Shown here: positions 42,672 to 51,823 of the stretch, piece by piece
How positions within the stretch are numbered: position 1 is the stretch's first letter
How the letters are laid out: each line of letters begins with the position of its first letter
Assembly (NCBI RefSeq): GCF_021603585.1
Contig: NZ_BQHI01000007.1
Location: 186,001 to 250,000, forward strand
Direction of reading: 5' to 3'
Length of the DNA stretch: 64,000 nucleotides
Source: Pseudomonas sputi
Lineage (GTDB): Bacteria > Pseudomonadota > Gammaproteobacteria > Pseudomonadales > Pseudomonadaceae
The notes under the pieces: model-generated
Told to the model about the DNA's origin: nothing
What the model saw: the letters and a program-made list of their open reading frames with translations, nothing else
Databases searched by the model: none
Position numbers and translations under genes: made by a program

Positions 42672-44330
42672 ATGCTCACCCTGCTCAATTTGCTGTCTGC
42701 CGTGGCTCTGCTGATCTGGGGCACGCACATCGTCCGAACCGGCATCCTGCGGGTATACGGCACCAACCTGCGCCACGTGATCGGCCAGAACATGTCCAGA
42801 CGCTGGCTGGCCTTTGTTGCCGGTATCCTCGTCACGGCGATGGTGCAGAGCAGCAACGCCACCGCCATGCTCGTGACGTCCTTTGTCGGTCAGGGCCTGA
42901 TGGCGTTGACCCCGGCCCTGGCGACCATGCTCGGTGCGGACGTCGGTACGGCGCTGATGGCGCGGGTGCTGACGTTCGACCTGTCGTGGCTGTCGCCGCT
43001 GCTGATTTTCATTGGGGTGATTTTCTTTCTGTCGCGCAAACAGACGCGGCTCGGGCAGATGGGCCGCGTGTCCATTGGGCTGGGGCTGATCATTCTGGCG
43101 CTGCAACTGATCGTCGAGGCCGCCGCGCCGATCACCCATGCCCAAGGGGTGAAGGTGATTTTCGCCTCGCTGACCGGTGATATCCTGCTCGACGCCCTGG
43201 TCGGCGCGCTGTTCGCGATGATTTCCTACTCCAGCCTCGCCGCCGTGCTGCTGACCGCCACGCTCGCCGGCGCGGCGGTGATCAGCCTGCCGGTGGCGAT
43301 CGGTCTGGTGATCGGCGCCAACATCGGCAGCGGCGTGCTGGCGTTCATGAGCACCAGCATGCAGAACGCCGCCGGCCGGCAGGTGGCGCTGGGCAGCCTG
43401 TTGTACAAGCTGATCGGGCTGTTGCTGATCATTCCGGTGCTTGATCCGCTGGTGCACTGGATCGACAGCCTGGATTTCAGCCCTCAGGAAATGGTCATCG
43501 GCTTCCACCTGCTCTACAACACCGCGCGTTGCCTTATCCTGCTGCCGAGCGTCGGGCCGATGGCGCGGCTGTGTGCCTGGCTGCTGCCGGAGCGTCCGGA
43601 GGTCAACGGCACCGCCAAGCCCCGCCACCTTGATGCCTCCGCACTGGTCACGCCGAGTCTGGCGCTGGCCAACGCCGCCCGGGAAACCCTGCGCATGGGC
43701 GATCTGATCGACAACATGCTCGACGCGACCCTCGACGTGTTGCGCGGCAAACAGACCGCCGTCACCCAGGAAATGCGCAAGCTGACCGATGACGTCGAAG
43801 CGCTGTACAGCGCGATCAAGCTGTACCTGGCGCAGATGCCCCGCGAAGATCTCGGCGAACAGGACAGTCGGCGCTGGGCGGAGATCATCGAGCTGGCGAT
43901 CAACCTCAAACTCGCCAGCGACCTGATCGAACGCATGCTGCGCAAGGTGCAGCAGCAGAAGACTTCGCAACGCCGGTCGTTTTCCGAAGACGGGCTGGAA
44001 GAACTGGCCGGTCTGCACCAGCAATTGATCGCCAACCTGCGGCTGGGGCTGTCGGTGTTCCTCAGCGGTGACAAGGAAAGCGCCCGCCAGTTGCTGCGCG
44101 AGAAACGGCGCTTTCGCGCCCAGGAGCGGCGTCTGGCCCACGCCCATGTCAGCCGGTTGCAACGCAAGATCGTGCAGAGTATCGAGACCAGTTCGTTGCA
44201 CCTGGAGTTGATTGCCGACATGAAACGCCTGAATTCGCTGTTCTGCAGCAGCGCCTATGTGGTGCTGGAAACTTCCGATACCGGCGCGCTGGCGGCGGAC
44301 GATATGGCGGACATCACGCATTCGCCTTGA
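42672..44330 (+). CDS. Na+/phosphate cotransporter family protein (NptA/YjbB-like) with PhoU-like C-terminus
   Basis: The 552 residues start with two inverted membrane repeats. The first carries the signature VTAMVQSSNATAMLV (about 55-70) and the second AMISYSSLAAVLL, the counterparts of the QSSS motifs of NaPi-II carriers. Residues about 330-530 form a helical PhoU-like domain (RMGDLIDNMLDATLDVL, HLELIADMKRLNSLFC). It probably moves phosphate across the inner membrane, possibly outward as shown for YjbB. AGGGGG precedes the ATG. Confidence 0.9.
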   Translation: MLTLLNLLSAVALLIWGTHIVRTGILRVYGTNLRHVIGQNMSRRWLAFVAGILVTAMVQSSNATAMLVTSFVGQGLMALTPALATMLGADVGTALMARVLTFDLSWLSPLLIFIGVIFFLSRKQTRLGQMGRVSIGLGLIILALQLIVEAAAPITHAQGVKVIFASLTGDILLDALVGALFAMISYSSLAAVLLTATLAGAAVISLPVAIGLVIGANIGSGVLAFMSTSMQNAAGRQVALGSLLYKLIGLLLIIPVLDPLVHWIDSLDFSPQEMVIGFHLLYNTARCLILLPSVGPMARLCAWLLPERPEVNGTAKPRHLDASALVTPSLALANAARETLRMGDLIDNMLDATLDVLRGKQTAVTQEMRKLTDDVEALYSAIKLYLAQMPREDLGEQDSRRWAEIIELAINLKLASDLIERMLRKVQQQKTSQRRSFSEDGLEELAGLHQQLIANLRLGLSVFLSGDKESARQLLREKRRFRAQERRLAHAHVSRLQRKIVQSIETSSLHLELIADMKRLNSLFCSSAYVVLETSDTGALAADDMADITHSP

Positions 44331-44424
44331 ACGTCTGGGGTTGTGGTCAGTCAGTAACTCAAGGTTCGGCCTCGCGGCCGGACTGACGACACGGATCTCC
44401 AATTCAGCCGTATGGAAGCTCGTT

Positions 44425-45816
44425 ATGCGTTGCCTGTTGTTCGCCTGTCTGTTGCTCGGTTCCCTGCCCGCCTTCGCCCTGGATCGCTTTCAGGTCGAAG
44501 GCTATACGCTGCCCAACGGTCTGCAATTGCTGCTCAAGCCCGGCACCGAGCGGGGGCACGTGGCGATCCGGCTGGTGATCGGCGTCGGTCTCGACGATTT
44601 CGACTGCAATGAAAAGGAGTTGCCGCACCTGCTCGAGCACTTGCTGTTCAGCGGCATCGACGCTACCGGCGAAGGAGGTCTCGAGGAGCGCATGCAGGCC
44701 CTCGGCGGTGACTGGAACGCTTTCACCAGTAACGCCGACACCACGTTCGTCATCGAAGCCCCGGCGAAAAACCAGCGCAAGGTGCTCGACCTGCTGCTGG
44801 ACCTGCTGACCCAGACCCGCTTCGACGATAACGCGATCAACGCCGCCAAACGGGTGGTCGAGCGCGAGGACGGCGGCCATTACACCCGTCTGCAACGCTT
44901 CCTCGACCGCCAGGATCTGGGCCACACCGCGAGCAATCAACTGGCGGTCGAACTGGGCCTCAAATGCCCGCAACGGGCCGAGGTTGACGGCCTGACCCGG
45001 GAACAGCTGGAGAAGGTGCGCGAGGCCTGGTACGCGCCGAACAACATGACCCTGATCGTCGTCGGTGACCTCGACAAACTGCTGCCGGCCTATCTGGAAC
45101 GGGCGTGGGGCGCACTCGAAGCGGTTGAGCCGAGCGAGCACCGTCCGTTGCCGGACATCCGTGCCAGCGCCGCTCACGAACGCACAATCACCCGCGGCTT
45201 CATCGGCAACAGCGCCAAGCTGCACTGGCTGGTGCCGGAGCCGGTGCTGGACGACCAGTACGACCAAACCTTCGACCTGCTCAAGGAGTACCTGGAGTGG
45301 GCGCTGTACCGCCAATTGCGCCTGAACCACGGTTTGTCCTACGGGCCGTGGGCCGAGCGCGAGGTGTTCGGCGGTGTCGGTTTCATGAGCCTCAACGCCG
45401 ACCTGGATCGCGGCGATATCGCCGAAGCCGAACAGGTACTGGAAGACCTCAAGGCCGACCTGCTGAAAAACGGGCTCGACGCCGACACCTTCAATCGCTT
45501 GAAACAAGCCGCCATCGCCCACCAGGCCTGGGCCGTGCAAGGCACCAGCGCCATGGCCGACTATTACTGGAGCGCCCTGGGCGACTACGAGGATGGCCGC
45601 TTTGCCGATCCTGCGCGGGAGCTGCAAGGCGTGACGCTCGACGCGGCGAACAAGGCCATGCGCGAGTTGCTGCTGCAACCGGGCTATCTGCGGATCGAGA
45701 AACCGCTGCTCAGCGACGATCAGGTGTTGTGGCTGTTGGCGGGCGGATTGGGCGTGCTGGTGCTGATTCTGCTCGGCTGGCGCCTGCATCGGCGCAAGTC
45801 CGTCGATCCAGACTGA
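44425..45816 (+). CDS. Secreted, membrane-anchored M16 (pitrilysin) family zinc peptidase
   Basis: The 463 residues have a signal peptide (MRCLLFACLLLGSLPAFA) and the inverted zinc motif HLLEH (His68, Glu71, His72). A distal ligand is likely at Glu146 or Glu148 in KRVVEREDGG. A C-terminal M16C half-domain follows, then a final membrane segment (LLAGGLGVLVLILLGW) with a basic tail. This topology places the catalytic part in the periplasm, held to the inner membrane. The start ATG 44425 was chosen because it gives a proper signal peptide. Substrates are unknown. Confidence 0.9.
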   Translation: MRCLLFACLLLGSLPAFALDRFQVEGYTLPNGLQLLLKPGTERGHVAIRLVIGVGLDDFDCNEKELPHLLEHLLFSGIDATGEGGLEERMQALGGDWNAFTSNADTTFVIEAPAKNQRKVLDLLLDLLTQTRFDDNAINAAKRVVEREDGGHYTRLQRFLDRQDLGHTASNQLAVELGLKCPQRAEVDGLTREQLEKVREAWYAPNNMTLIVVGDLDKLLPAYLERAWGALEAVEPSEHRPLPDIRASAAHERTITRGFIGNSAKLHWLVPEPVLDDQYDQTFDLLKEYLEWALYRQLRLNHGLSYGPWAEREVFGGVGFMSLNADLDRGDIAEAEQVLEDLKADLLKNGLDADTFNRLKQAAIAHQAWAVQGTSAMADYYWSALGDYEDGRFADPARELQGVTLDAANKAMRELLLQPGYLRIEKPLLSDDQVLWLLAGGLGVLVLILLGWRLHRRKSVDPD

Positions 45817-45892
45817 CCGGCAGCCTCGCCACAGGGCCCGGCGGGCGGTACTCTGTCGAGGTTTTTTTCCTATCCAGTCGTGAACCGCCCCC

Positions 45893-46921
45893 ATGTCTAA
45901 ATTGACCCTCCTGATCCAGCGCCTTCTCGAACTGATGAAGCGCTACCCCGGGGTCATTGCGTTCGGTGGTTTCATCTCCGGGGTCGGCAGCTTCATTCTG
46001 GTCGACCGGCAACAGGGGCTGGCGAGCTGGATCACCACGATCATGCTGCTGAGCTGGATCTGGCTGATGCTGGAAAACAGCCTGACCAGGCTGTTCACGC
46101 GGATCTTCAAACGGGAAATCCCCCAGCCGCTGCTGCGTTACGCGACGCAGATGATTCATCAGGAAAGCCTGTTTTTCGTCCTGCCGTTCTTCTTTATCAC
46201 CACCACCTGGAACAGCGGCCAGCTGTTTTTCACCGGGCTGCTGTGCATCGCGGCACTGATCTCGATCGTCGACCCGCTCTACTACAAATGGCTGGCGCCA
46301 CGGCGCTGGGCGTTCCTCGCGCTGCACACCCTGACCCTGTTCGCCGCCCTGCTCACGGCGCTGCCGGTGATCATGCACTTGACCACCTCGCAGAGCTTCA
46401 AGTGGGCGCTGGGGATTGCGGTGCTGCTGTCGTTCCCGAGCCTGGCGTCGATCTTCCCGATCCGCAGCGTGCGCAACGCGCTGGCAATCCTCAGCATCAC
46501 CATCGGTATCGGCGGCGTGGGCTGGGTCCTGCGTTCGTGGGTGCCGCCGGCGACGTTGTGGATGACTGACGTGGCGATCAGCACCCAGGTGCTGGACCGG
46601 GTTCCGGGCGCCAGCCTCAAGGAAGTCAGTGCCGAGCAGATCCGTGGCGGCGGGCTCTACGCCTACACCGCGATCAACGCGCCGCGCGGGCTCGACGAGC
46701 GGATCTATCACGTGTGGCAGTTCAACGGCAAAGAGGTCGACCGCATCGCCCTCGACATTCACGGCGGGCGCAAGGAAGGCTACCGGGCCTGGACCCACAA
46801 GCAGAACTTCCCCGGCAACCCGGCGGGCAAGTGGCAGGTGCGGGTGTTGACCGAGGACGGTCAGGTGATCGGCGTGCTGCGCTTCGAGGTCACGGACAGC
46901 ACACCGACCAAAGAAAAGTAA
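45893..46921 (+). CDS. DUF5924/DUF2914 membrane protein
   Basis: The 342 residues have about seven hydrophobic segments in the first 230 residues. A C-terminal DUF2914 domain follows (LYAYTAINAPRGLDERIYHVWQFNGKEVDRIAL...WQVRVLTEDGQVIGVLRFEV), which is predicted to be a beta sandwich outside the membrane. The function is unknown. It lies 55 bp upstream of the MCE transport operon, an association that suggests an envelope role. Confidence 0.82.
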   Translation: MSKLTLLIQRLLELMKRYPGVIAFGGFISGVGSFILVDRQQGLASWITTIMLLSWIWLMLENSLTRLFTRIFKREIPQPLLRYATQMIHQESLFFVLPFFFITTTWNSGQLFFTGLLCIAALISIVDPLYYKWLAPRRWAFLALHTLTLFAALLTALPVIMHLTTSQSFKWALGIAVLLSFPSLASIFPIRSVRNALAILSITIGIGGVGWVLRSWVPPATLWMTDVAISTQVLDRVPGASLKEVSAEQIRGGGLYAYTAINAPRGLDERIYHVWQFNGKEVDRIALDIHGGRKEGYRAWTHKQNFPGNPAGKWQVRVLTEDGQVIGVLRFEVTDSTPTKEK

Positions 46922-46976
46922 CCGGGTTCGTGCTATTACGTAGGTTCGTCTCGATAGCCGAACAAGCACGGAGCTT

Positions 46977-48125
46977 ATGACCAGCAGCCCAATGACCGGC
47001 AGTGCCCGCCTGGACACCTCGATCACCCCTGCCCGCCTGCGGGTCACCGGGGACTGGACGCTTGCCCATTACGCCGACCTCAAGCAACTGAGTGAAACGC
47101 TCCACGGCCAGTACGACGCCAACACCCCCATCGACCTCAACGGCCTTGGTGCCCTCGACACCGCCGGCGCGTCGCTGCTGGTGGAACTGCTCGGCTCGGA
47201 GCGGCTGGGCAAGTCTGCCGAACACCCAGACTGCACGATTTCCAATGCCGACCGCGCCTTGCTGCAAACCGTGTATCGCTCGCTGACCGATTTCTGTGTG
47301 CCGATCAAGGAACCGGAAATCAGCGTCAGTGTGCAACTGCTGACGCGCATCGGCCGGGCCGTGGACACAGTCTGGCAGGACACCCTGCAATTGCTCGGCT
47401 TCGTCGGCCTGATTCTCGAAACCATCGCCCGCAGCCTGTTCCGGCCCAAGCGCTGGCGGATCACGCCGATGATCGCCCACATCGAACAGACCGGCCTCGA
47501 CGCCGCGCCCATCGTGGCGTTGCTGACCTTTCTGGTGGGGGCGGTGGTGGCGTTTCTCGGGGCGACGGTGCTGGCCAGTTTCGGCGCCAGCGTGTTCACC
47601 GTGGATCTGGTGGGCTTCGCCTTTCTGCGGGAATTCGGCGTACTGCTCACGGCGATTCTGATGGCTGGCCGTACCGCCAGTGCCTTCACCGCGCAGATCG
47701 GCTCGATGAAGGCCAACGAGGAAATCGACGCGATTCGCACCCTCGGCCTCGATCCCATGGAGTTGCTGGTGGTGCCGCGGGTGCTGGCGCTGCTGGTGGC
47801 GCTGCCGATGCTGACCTTCCTCGCGATGATCTGCGGGATCGTCGGTGGCGCGGTGGTCTGTGCGGTGTCGCTGGATATTTCGCCGGCGATGTTCCTGTCG
47901 CTGCTGCAAAGCGACATAGGGATTCAACATTTCCTGGTGGGCCTGGTCAAAGCGCCGATCTTTGCGTTCCTGATCGCCGCCATCGGCTGTCTGGAAGGCT
48001 TCAAGGTCAGTGGCAGCGCGGAATCGGTCGGCGCCCACACCACCTCCAGCGTGGTGCAATCGATTTTCGTGGTGATCGTGCTCGACGCGGTTGCTGCGCT
48101 GTTCTTCATGGAGATGGGCTGGTGA
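46977..48125 (+). CDS. MlaE-type ABC permease with N-terminal STAS domain
   Basis: The 382 residues carry an N-terminal STAS domain (about 1-105, DLNGLGALDTAGASLLVELLG). An MlaE-family permease of about five membrane segments follows, with the signature REFGVLLTAILMAGRTASAFTAQIGSMKANEEIDAI. In the E. coli Mla system the STAS protein is separate (MlaB); here it is fused, so one chain covers both roles. It is first in a four-gene operon, and its stop overlaps the next GTG start. Confidence 0.92.
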   Translation: MTSSPMTGSARLDTSITPARLRVTGDWTLAHYADLKQLSETLHGQYDANTPIDLNGLGALDTAGASLLVELLGSERLGKSAEHPDCTISNADRALLQTVYRSLTDFCVPIKEPEISVSVQLLTRIGRAVDTVWQDTLQLLGFVGLILETIARSLFRPKRWRITPMIAHIEQTGLDAAPIVALLTFLVGAVVAFLGATVLASFGASVFTVDLVGFAFLREFGVLLTAILMAGRTASAFTAQIGSMKANEEIDAIRTLGLDPMELLVVPRVLALLVALPMLTFLAMICGIVGGAVVCAVSLDISPAMFLSLLQSDIGIQHFLVGLVKAPIFAFLIAAIGCLEGFKVSGSAESVGAHTTSSVVQSIFVVIVLDAVAALFFMEMGW

Positions 48126-48925
48126 GTCGTCTACCCCGCGCGCCCTCCGAGGCGGTGATCGAAGTGCGTGGCCTGTGCAATCGCTTCGGCAGCCAGAGCG
48201 TGCACGAGAACCTCGACCTCGATTTGTACAAAGGCGAGATCCTGGCCGTGGTCGGCGGCTCCGGCAGCGGCAAGTCGGTGTTGCTGCGCAGCATCGTCGG
48301 CCTGCGCCAGCCCAGTGAAGGCATGGTCAAGGTATTCGGCCAGAACCTGCCGAGCCTGCCGGAGCATGAGCGTTCGCTGATCGAGCGGCGCTTTGGCGTG
48401 CTGTTTCAGAAAGGCGCGCTGTTTTCATCGCTGACCGTCACCGAGAACGTCGCCCTGCCTCTCATCGAACACGCCGGGCTCAGCCGCGACGACGCCGAGC
48501 ATCTGGCGGCGGTGAAGCTGGCACTGGCCGGGCTGCCGCTGTCGGCGGCGGACAAGTACCCGGCCTCACTGTCCGGCGGCATGATCAAGCGTGCGGCGCT
48601 GGCCCGGGCACTGGCGCTGGATCCGGACATCCTGTTTCTCGACGAGCCCACCGCCGGCCTCGATCCGATTGGTGCCGCGCAGTTCGACCAATTGATCCTG
48701 ACCCTGCGCGATGCGCTGGGCCTGAGCGTGTTTCTGGTGACCCACGACCTCGACACGCTCTACACCATCACCGACCGCGTCGCGGTACTGGCGCAGAAGA
48801 AGGTGTTGGTGGCCGGTCCCATCGACGTGGTCTCGGAAACCGACGACGCATGGATTCACGAATACTTCCACGGCCCTCGCGGCCGCTCGGCGCTGGACGC
48901 CGCCAAACAGCTCAACGAGGTCTGA
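48122..48925 (+). CDS. MlaF-type ABC ATPase
   Basis: A 267-residue ATP-binding subunit. Walker A GGSGSGKS lies at about 45-52, the Q loop at LFQKGALF, the signature LSGGMIKRAALARAL and Walker B ILFLDEPTAGLDP, followed by the switch His in LVTHDLDTLY. It powers lipid movement by the MlaE-type permease. GTG start at 48122. The MCE gene begins one base after its stop. Confidence 0.94.
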   Translation: MSRLPRAPSEAVIEVRGLCNRFGSQSVHENLDLDLYKGEILAVVGGSGSGKSVLLRSIVGLRQPSEGMVKVFGQNLPSLPEHERSLIERRFGVLFQKGALFSSLTVTENVALPLIEHAGLSRDDAEHLAAVKLALAGLPLSAADKYPASLSGGMIKRAALARALALDPDILFLDEPTAGLDPIGAAQFDQLILTLRDALGLSVFLVTHDLDTLYTITDRVAVLAQKKVLVAGPIDVVSETDDAWIHEYFHGPRGRSALDAAKQLNEV

Positions 48926-48926
48926 C

Positions 48927-49865
48927 ATGGAAACCCGAGCCCATCATGTATTGATCGGCCTGTTCACGGTGATTGTGGTGGCAGGCGCCCTGCTCTTCGG
49001 TCTGTGGCTGGCCAAGTCCAGTGTCGACACCGAGTTCAAGGATTACGAAGTCGTCTTCAACGAGGCGGTCAGCGGTCTGTCCCGGGGCAGTCCGGTGCAG
49101 TACAGCGGGATCAAGGTCGGCGATGTGGTCAGTCTGCGCCTCGACCCGAAGGACCCGCGTCGGGTGCTGGCGCGCATTCGTCTGGCGGGGGACACGCCGG
49201 TCAAGGAAGACACGGAAGCCAAACTGGCCCTGGCCGGGATCACTGGCACCTCGATCATCCAGCTCAGTGGAGGCACGCCGCAAAGCCCGAAACTCAAGGG
49301 GCATGACGGCAACCTGCCGACCATCGTCGCCTCGCCCTCGCCCATCTCGCGGCTGCTCAGCGACAGCAACGATTTGATGAGCGGGGTCACGACGTTGCTC
49401 AATAATGCCAATCAGATGTTCTCTGCCGACAACATCGAGCGCGTGAGCAAGACCCTCGAGCATCTGGAGCAGACCACCGGTTCGATCAACGATCAGCGCG
49501 GCGATTTGCGTCAGGCCATGCAGCAACTGGCGACGGTCGGCAAACAGGCCGGCAACATGCTCGAACAGACGTCCGCGCTGATGCGCAATGCCAACGGCCT
49601 GCTCAACGATCAGGGCAAACAGGCGCTCGGCAGTGCTGAACAGGCGATGAAATCCCTGGAGCAAAGCAGCGTCACCATCAACGGCCTGCTCAGCAAGAAT
49701 CAGAACTCCCTCGACAGCGGCCTGCAGGGTCTCAACGGTCTGGCCCCGGCGATCCGCGAACTGCGTGAAACCCTGAACTCGCTGCGCACCATTTCTCAAC
49801 GCCTGGAGGCCAACCCCAGCGGTTACCTGCTGGGCAGTGACAAGAACAAGGAGTTCACGCCATGA
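48927..49865 (+). CDS. MCE-domain (MlaD-type) lipid-transport protein
   Basis: A 312-residue protein with one N-terminal membrane anchor (about 8-28) and one MCE domain (about 38-118, YEVVFNEAVSGLSRGSPVQYSGIKVGDVVSL). A long C-terminal helical region follows (about 150-300), predicted coiled or amphipathic (TLEHLEQTTGSINDQRGDLRQAMQQL). MCE proteins form hexameric rings or tunnels in the periplasm that pass lipids between membranes. The helical tail is longer than in MlaD (about 180 residues in E. coli) and could form a needle-like extension. Confidence 0.93.
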   Translation: METRAHHVLIGLFTVIVVAGALLFGLWLAKSSVDTEFKDYEVVFNEAVSGLSRGSPVQYSGIKVGDVVSLRLDPKDPRRVLARIRLAGDTPVKEDTEAKLALAGITGTSIIQLSGGTPQSPKLKGHDGNLPTIVASPSPISRLLSDSNDLMSGVTTLLNNANQMFSADNIERVSKTLEHLEQTTGSINDQRGDLRQAMQQLATVGKQAGNMLEQTSALMRNANGLLNDQGKQALGSAEQAMKSLEQSSVTINGLLSKNQNSLDSGLQGLNGLAPAIRELRETLNSLRTISQRLEANPSGYLLGSDKNKEFTP

Positions 49866-50488
49866 AGCTGACTCACCTCGCCCTCCTCGCCGGCTTCACG
49901 CTGATCAGCGCGTGCTCGATCCTGCCCAAGTCCGAACCGTCGGATGTCTACCGCCTGCCGACGGCACAGGCGCCCGCCTCGACCGGTTCGGCGGCGGCTC
50001 AGCACTGGTCGCTGCGGCTGAACAAACTGCAGGCCAGCGAAGCGCTGAACCGACCGAGCATCGCTGTGATTCCTCAGGGTGATGTGATCAGCAGCTACAA
50101 GGCCTCGCGCTGGAGCGATCCGGCGCCGGTGCTGGTGCGTAACCGGTTGCTTGATGGTTTTCAGCGCGATGGCCGGGTATCGCTGTTGAGCACCGACGAC
50201 AGCAACTTCCAGGCGGATCTGGAACTGGGCGGCAGCCTGCAGGCATTTCAGACCGAGTATCAGGGCACTCAGGCCAGCGTGGTGGTGCGTGTCGATGCGT
50301 TGCTGGTGCGCGGTTACGACCAGCGGATTCTCGCCAGTCGCCGTTTCGAAGAACGTCAGCCGCTGAACGACGTGCAGGTGCCGGCGGTGGTGGCCGGGTT
50401 TGGCCAGGCCAGTGATCGCCTCACCGCGAAAGTCGTGGCGTGGGCGGTGGAGCAAGGCCAGAAGCTCGCGCCGACCGCCCGGCCCTGA
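49862..50488 (+). CDS. PqiC-like ABC-type transport auxiliary lipoprotein
   Basis: The 208 residues begin with a lipoprotein signal (MKLTHLALLAGFTLISACS, acylated Cys at about 18). The body has the ABC-transport auxiliary component (DUF330/PqiC) pattern VYRLPTA...SWSDPAPVLVRNRLLDGFQRDGRVS...RRFEERQPL. It probably sits at the outer-membrane inner leaflet and docks the MCE tunnel. Its ATG overlaps the MCE stop by 4 bp, closing the operon. Confidence 0.9.
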   Translation: MKLTHLALLAGFTLISACSILPKSEPSDVYRLPTAQAPASTGSAAAQHWSLRLNKLQASEALNRPSIAVIPQGDVISSYKASRWSDPAPVLVRNRLLDGFQRDGRVSLLSTDDSNFQADLELGGSLQAFQTEYQGTQASVVVRVDALLVRGYDQRILASRRFEERQPLNDVQVPAVVAGFGQASDRLTAKVVAWAVEQGQKLAPTARP

Positions 50489-50491
50489 ATA

Positions 50492-51721
50492 TCAGCCAAA
50501 GAACCAGTAGCAGACGCCGATAGCGCCGAGCACGCCCGCGAGTTCGGCCAGCAGCGCGCAACCGACGGCGTGCCGGGCGCGCTGGATGCCCACCGCGCCG
50601 AAGTACACCGCCAGTACGTAGAAGGTGGTTTCGGTGCTGCCTTGAACCGTCGCCGCCACCAGCGCCGGAAAGCTGTCCACGCCCGAGGTCTTCATCGTTT
50701 CGATCAGCATCGCCCGGGCGGCGCTGCCGGAGAACGGTTTGACCATGGCGGTCGGCAGTGCATCGACGAAGCGCGTGTCCCACCCTGCCCACTCCACCAG
50801 ATGGCGAATGCCGTCGAGGCCGAAGTCCAGCGCACCTGACGCGCGCAATACGCCGATCGCGCAAAGCATCGCCACCAGGTACGGCAGCAGGTTCCTGGCA
50901 ACGTCGAAACCTTCCTTCGCGCCTTCGACGAACGCCTCGTAGACCTTCACCTTGCGCAACGCGCCGATCACCAGGAACAACATGATCAGGCCGAACAGCG
51001 TCAGGTTGCCGAGGATCGATGACAGCCCCGCCAGCGCCGTGGCCGACATCGTCGCGAGCAGCGCCATGAAGCCGCCGAGGATCAGCGCACCGGGAATCAG
51101 ATAAGCCAGCACCACCGGGTCCCACACCCGCAGGCGCTGCATGAACGCCACCGACAGGAAGCCGACGATGGTCGAGCAACTGGTGGCCAGCAGGATTGGC
51201 AGGAACACCAGCGTCGGGTCCGCTGCGCCTTGCTGGGCGCGGTACATGAAAATCGTCACCGGCAACAGCGTCAGGGACGAAGCGTTGAGCACGAGGAACA
51301 GGATCTGCGCGTTGCTGGCGATGGTCGAGCTGGGATTGAGCTCCTGCAGCGCCTTCATGGCTTTGAGGCCGATCGGCGTAGCGGCGTTGTCCAGGCCCAG
51401 GCCGTTGGCCGCGAAGTTCAGGGTGATCAGGCCCAGCGCTGGATGCCCGGCCGGCACTTCCGGCATCAGCCGCAGGAACAGTGGCCCGAGCACTTTGGCC
51501 AGCCATTCAACGATGCCAGCCTTCTCTGCAATACGCAGAAAACCCAGCCACAGGGTCAGCGTGCCGAACAGCAGCACCATGACTTCGACCGACAGCTTGG
51601 CCATGGCAAAAATGCTTTCCACCACCGCCGCGAAGATCCCGGCGTTGCCGCCGATCAGCCACTGCCCCAGTGCCGAAACGGCTGCCACGATGAAGAAGCC
51701 AAGCCACAGGCCATTAAGCAT
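50492..51721 (-). CDS. Nucleoside-recognition (Gate) domain membrane protein, SpmA-SpmB-like fusion
   Basis: A 409-residue protein with about ten membrane segments and two Gate/nucleoside-recognition domains. The N-half contains LNFAANGLGLDNAATPIGLKAMKAL, typical of SpmA; the C-half contains MVKPFSGSAARAMLIETMK and QGSTETTFYVLAVYFGAVG, typical of SpmB. In spore formers these are separate proteins. The role in Pseudomonas is unknown, perhaps a transporter component. It converges with the MCE operon, 3 bp away. Confidence 0.88.
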   Translation of the reverse strand: MLNGLWLGFFIVAAVSALGQWLIGGNAGIFAAVVESIFAMAKLSVEVMVLLFGTLTLWLGFLRIAEKAGIVEWLAKVLGPLFLRLMPEVPAGHPALGLITLNFAANGLGLDNAATPIGLKAMKALQELNPSSTIASNAQILFLVLNASSLTLLPVTIFMYRAQQGAADPTLVFLPILLATSCSTIVGFLSVAFMQRLRVWDPVVLAYLIPGALILGGFMALLATMSATALAGLSSILGNLTLFGLIMLFLVIGALRKVKVYEAFVEGAKEGFDVARNLLPYLVAMLCAIGVLRASGALDFGLDGIRHLVEWAGWDTRFVDALPTAMVKPFSGSAARAMLIETMKTSGVDSFPALVAATVQGSTETTFYVLAVYFGAVGIQRARHAVGCALLAELAGVLGAIGVCYWFFG

Positions 51722-51773
51722 CAGTCAAATCCCCCGGAAGATGCGGCGAATGATAGCGGGGTCGCCAGAAACG

Positions 51774-51803
51774 ACAAACCCCGGATTTCTCCGGGGTTTG
51801 TCA
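51774..51803. terminator. Terminator-like hairpin after gltP
   Basis: A 12-bp perfect stem (51774-51785 with 51792-51803) has a 6-base loop. It lies 21 bp beyond the gltP stop on the minus strand and upstream of the nucleoside-recognition gene. The T-run is short, so efficiency is uncertain. Confidence 0.72.
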
Positions 51804-51823
51804 GGGTACCTGGCGGGCGGGGA

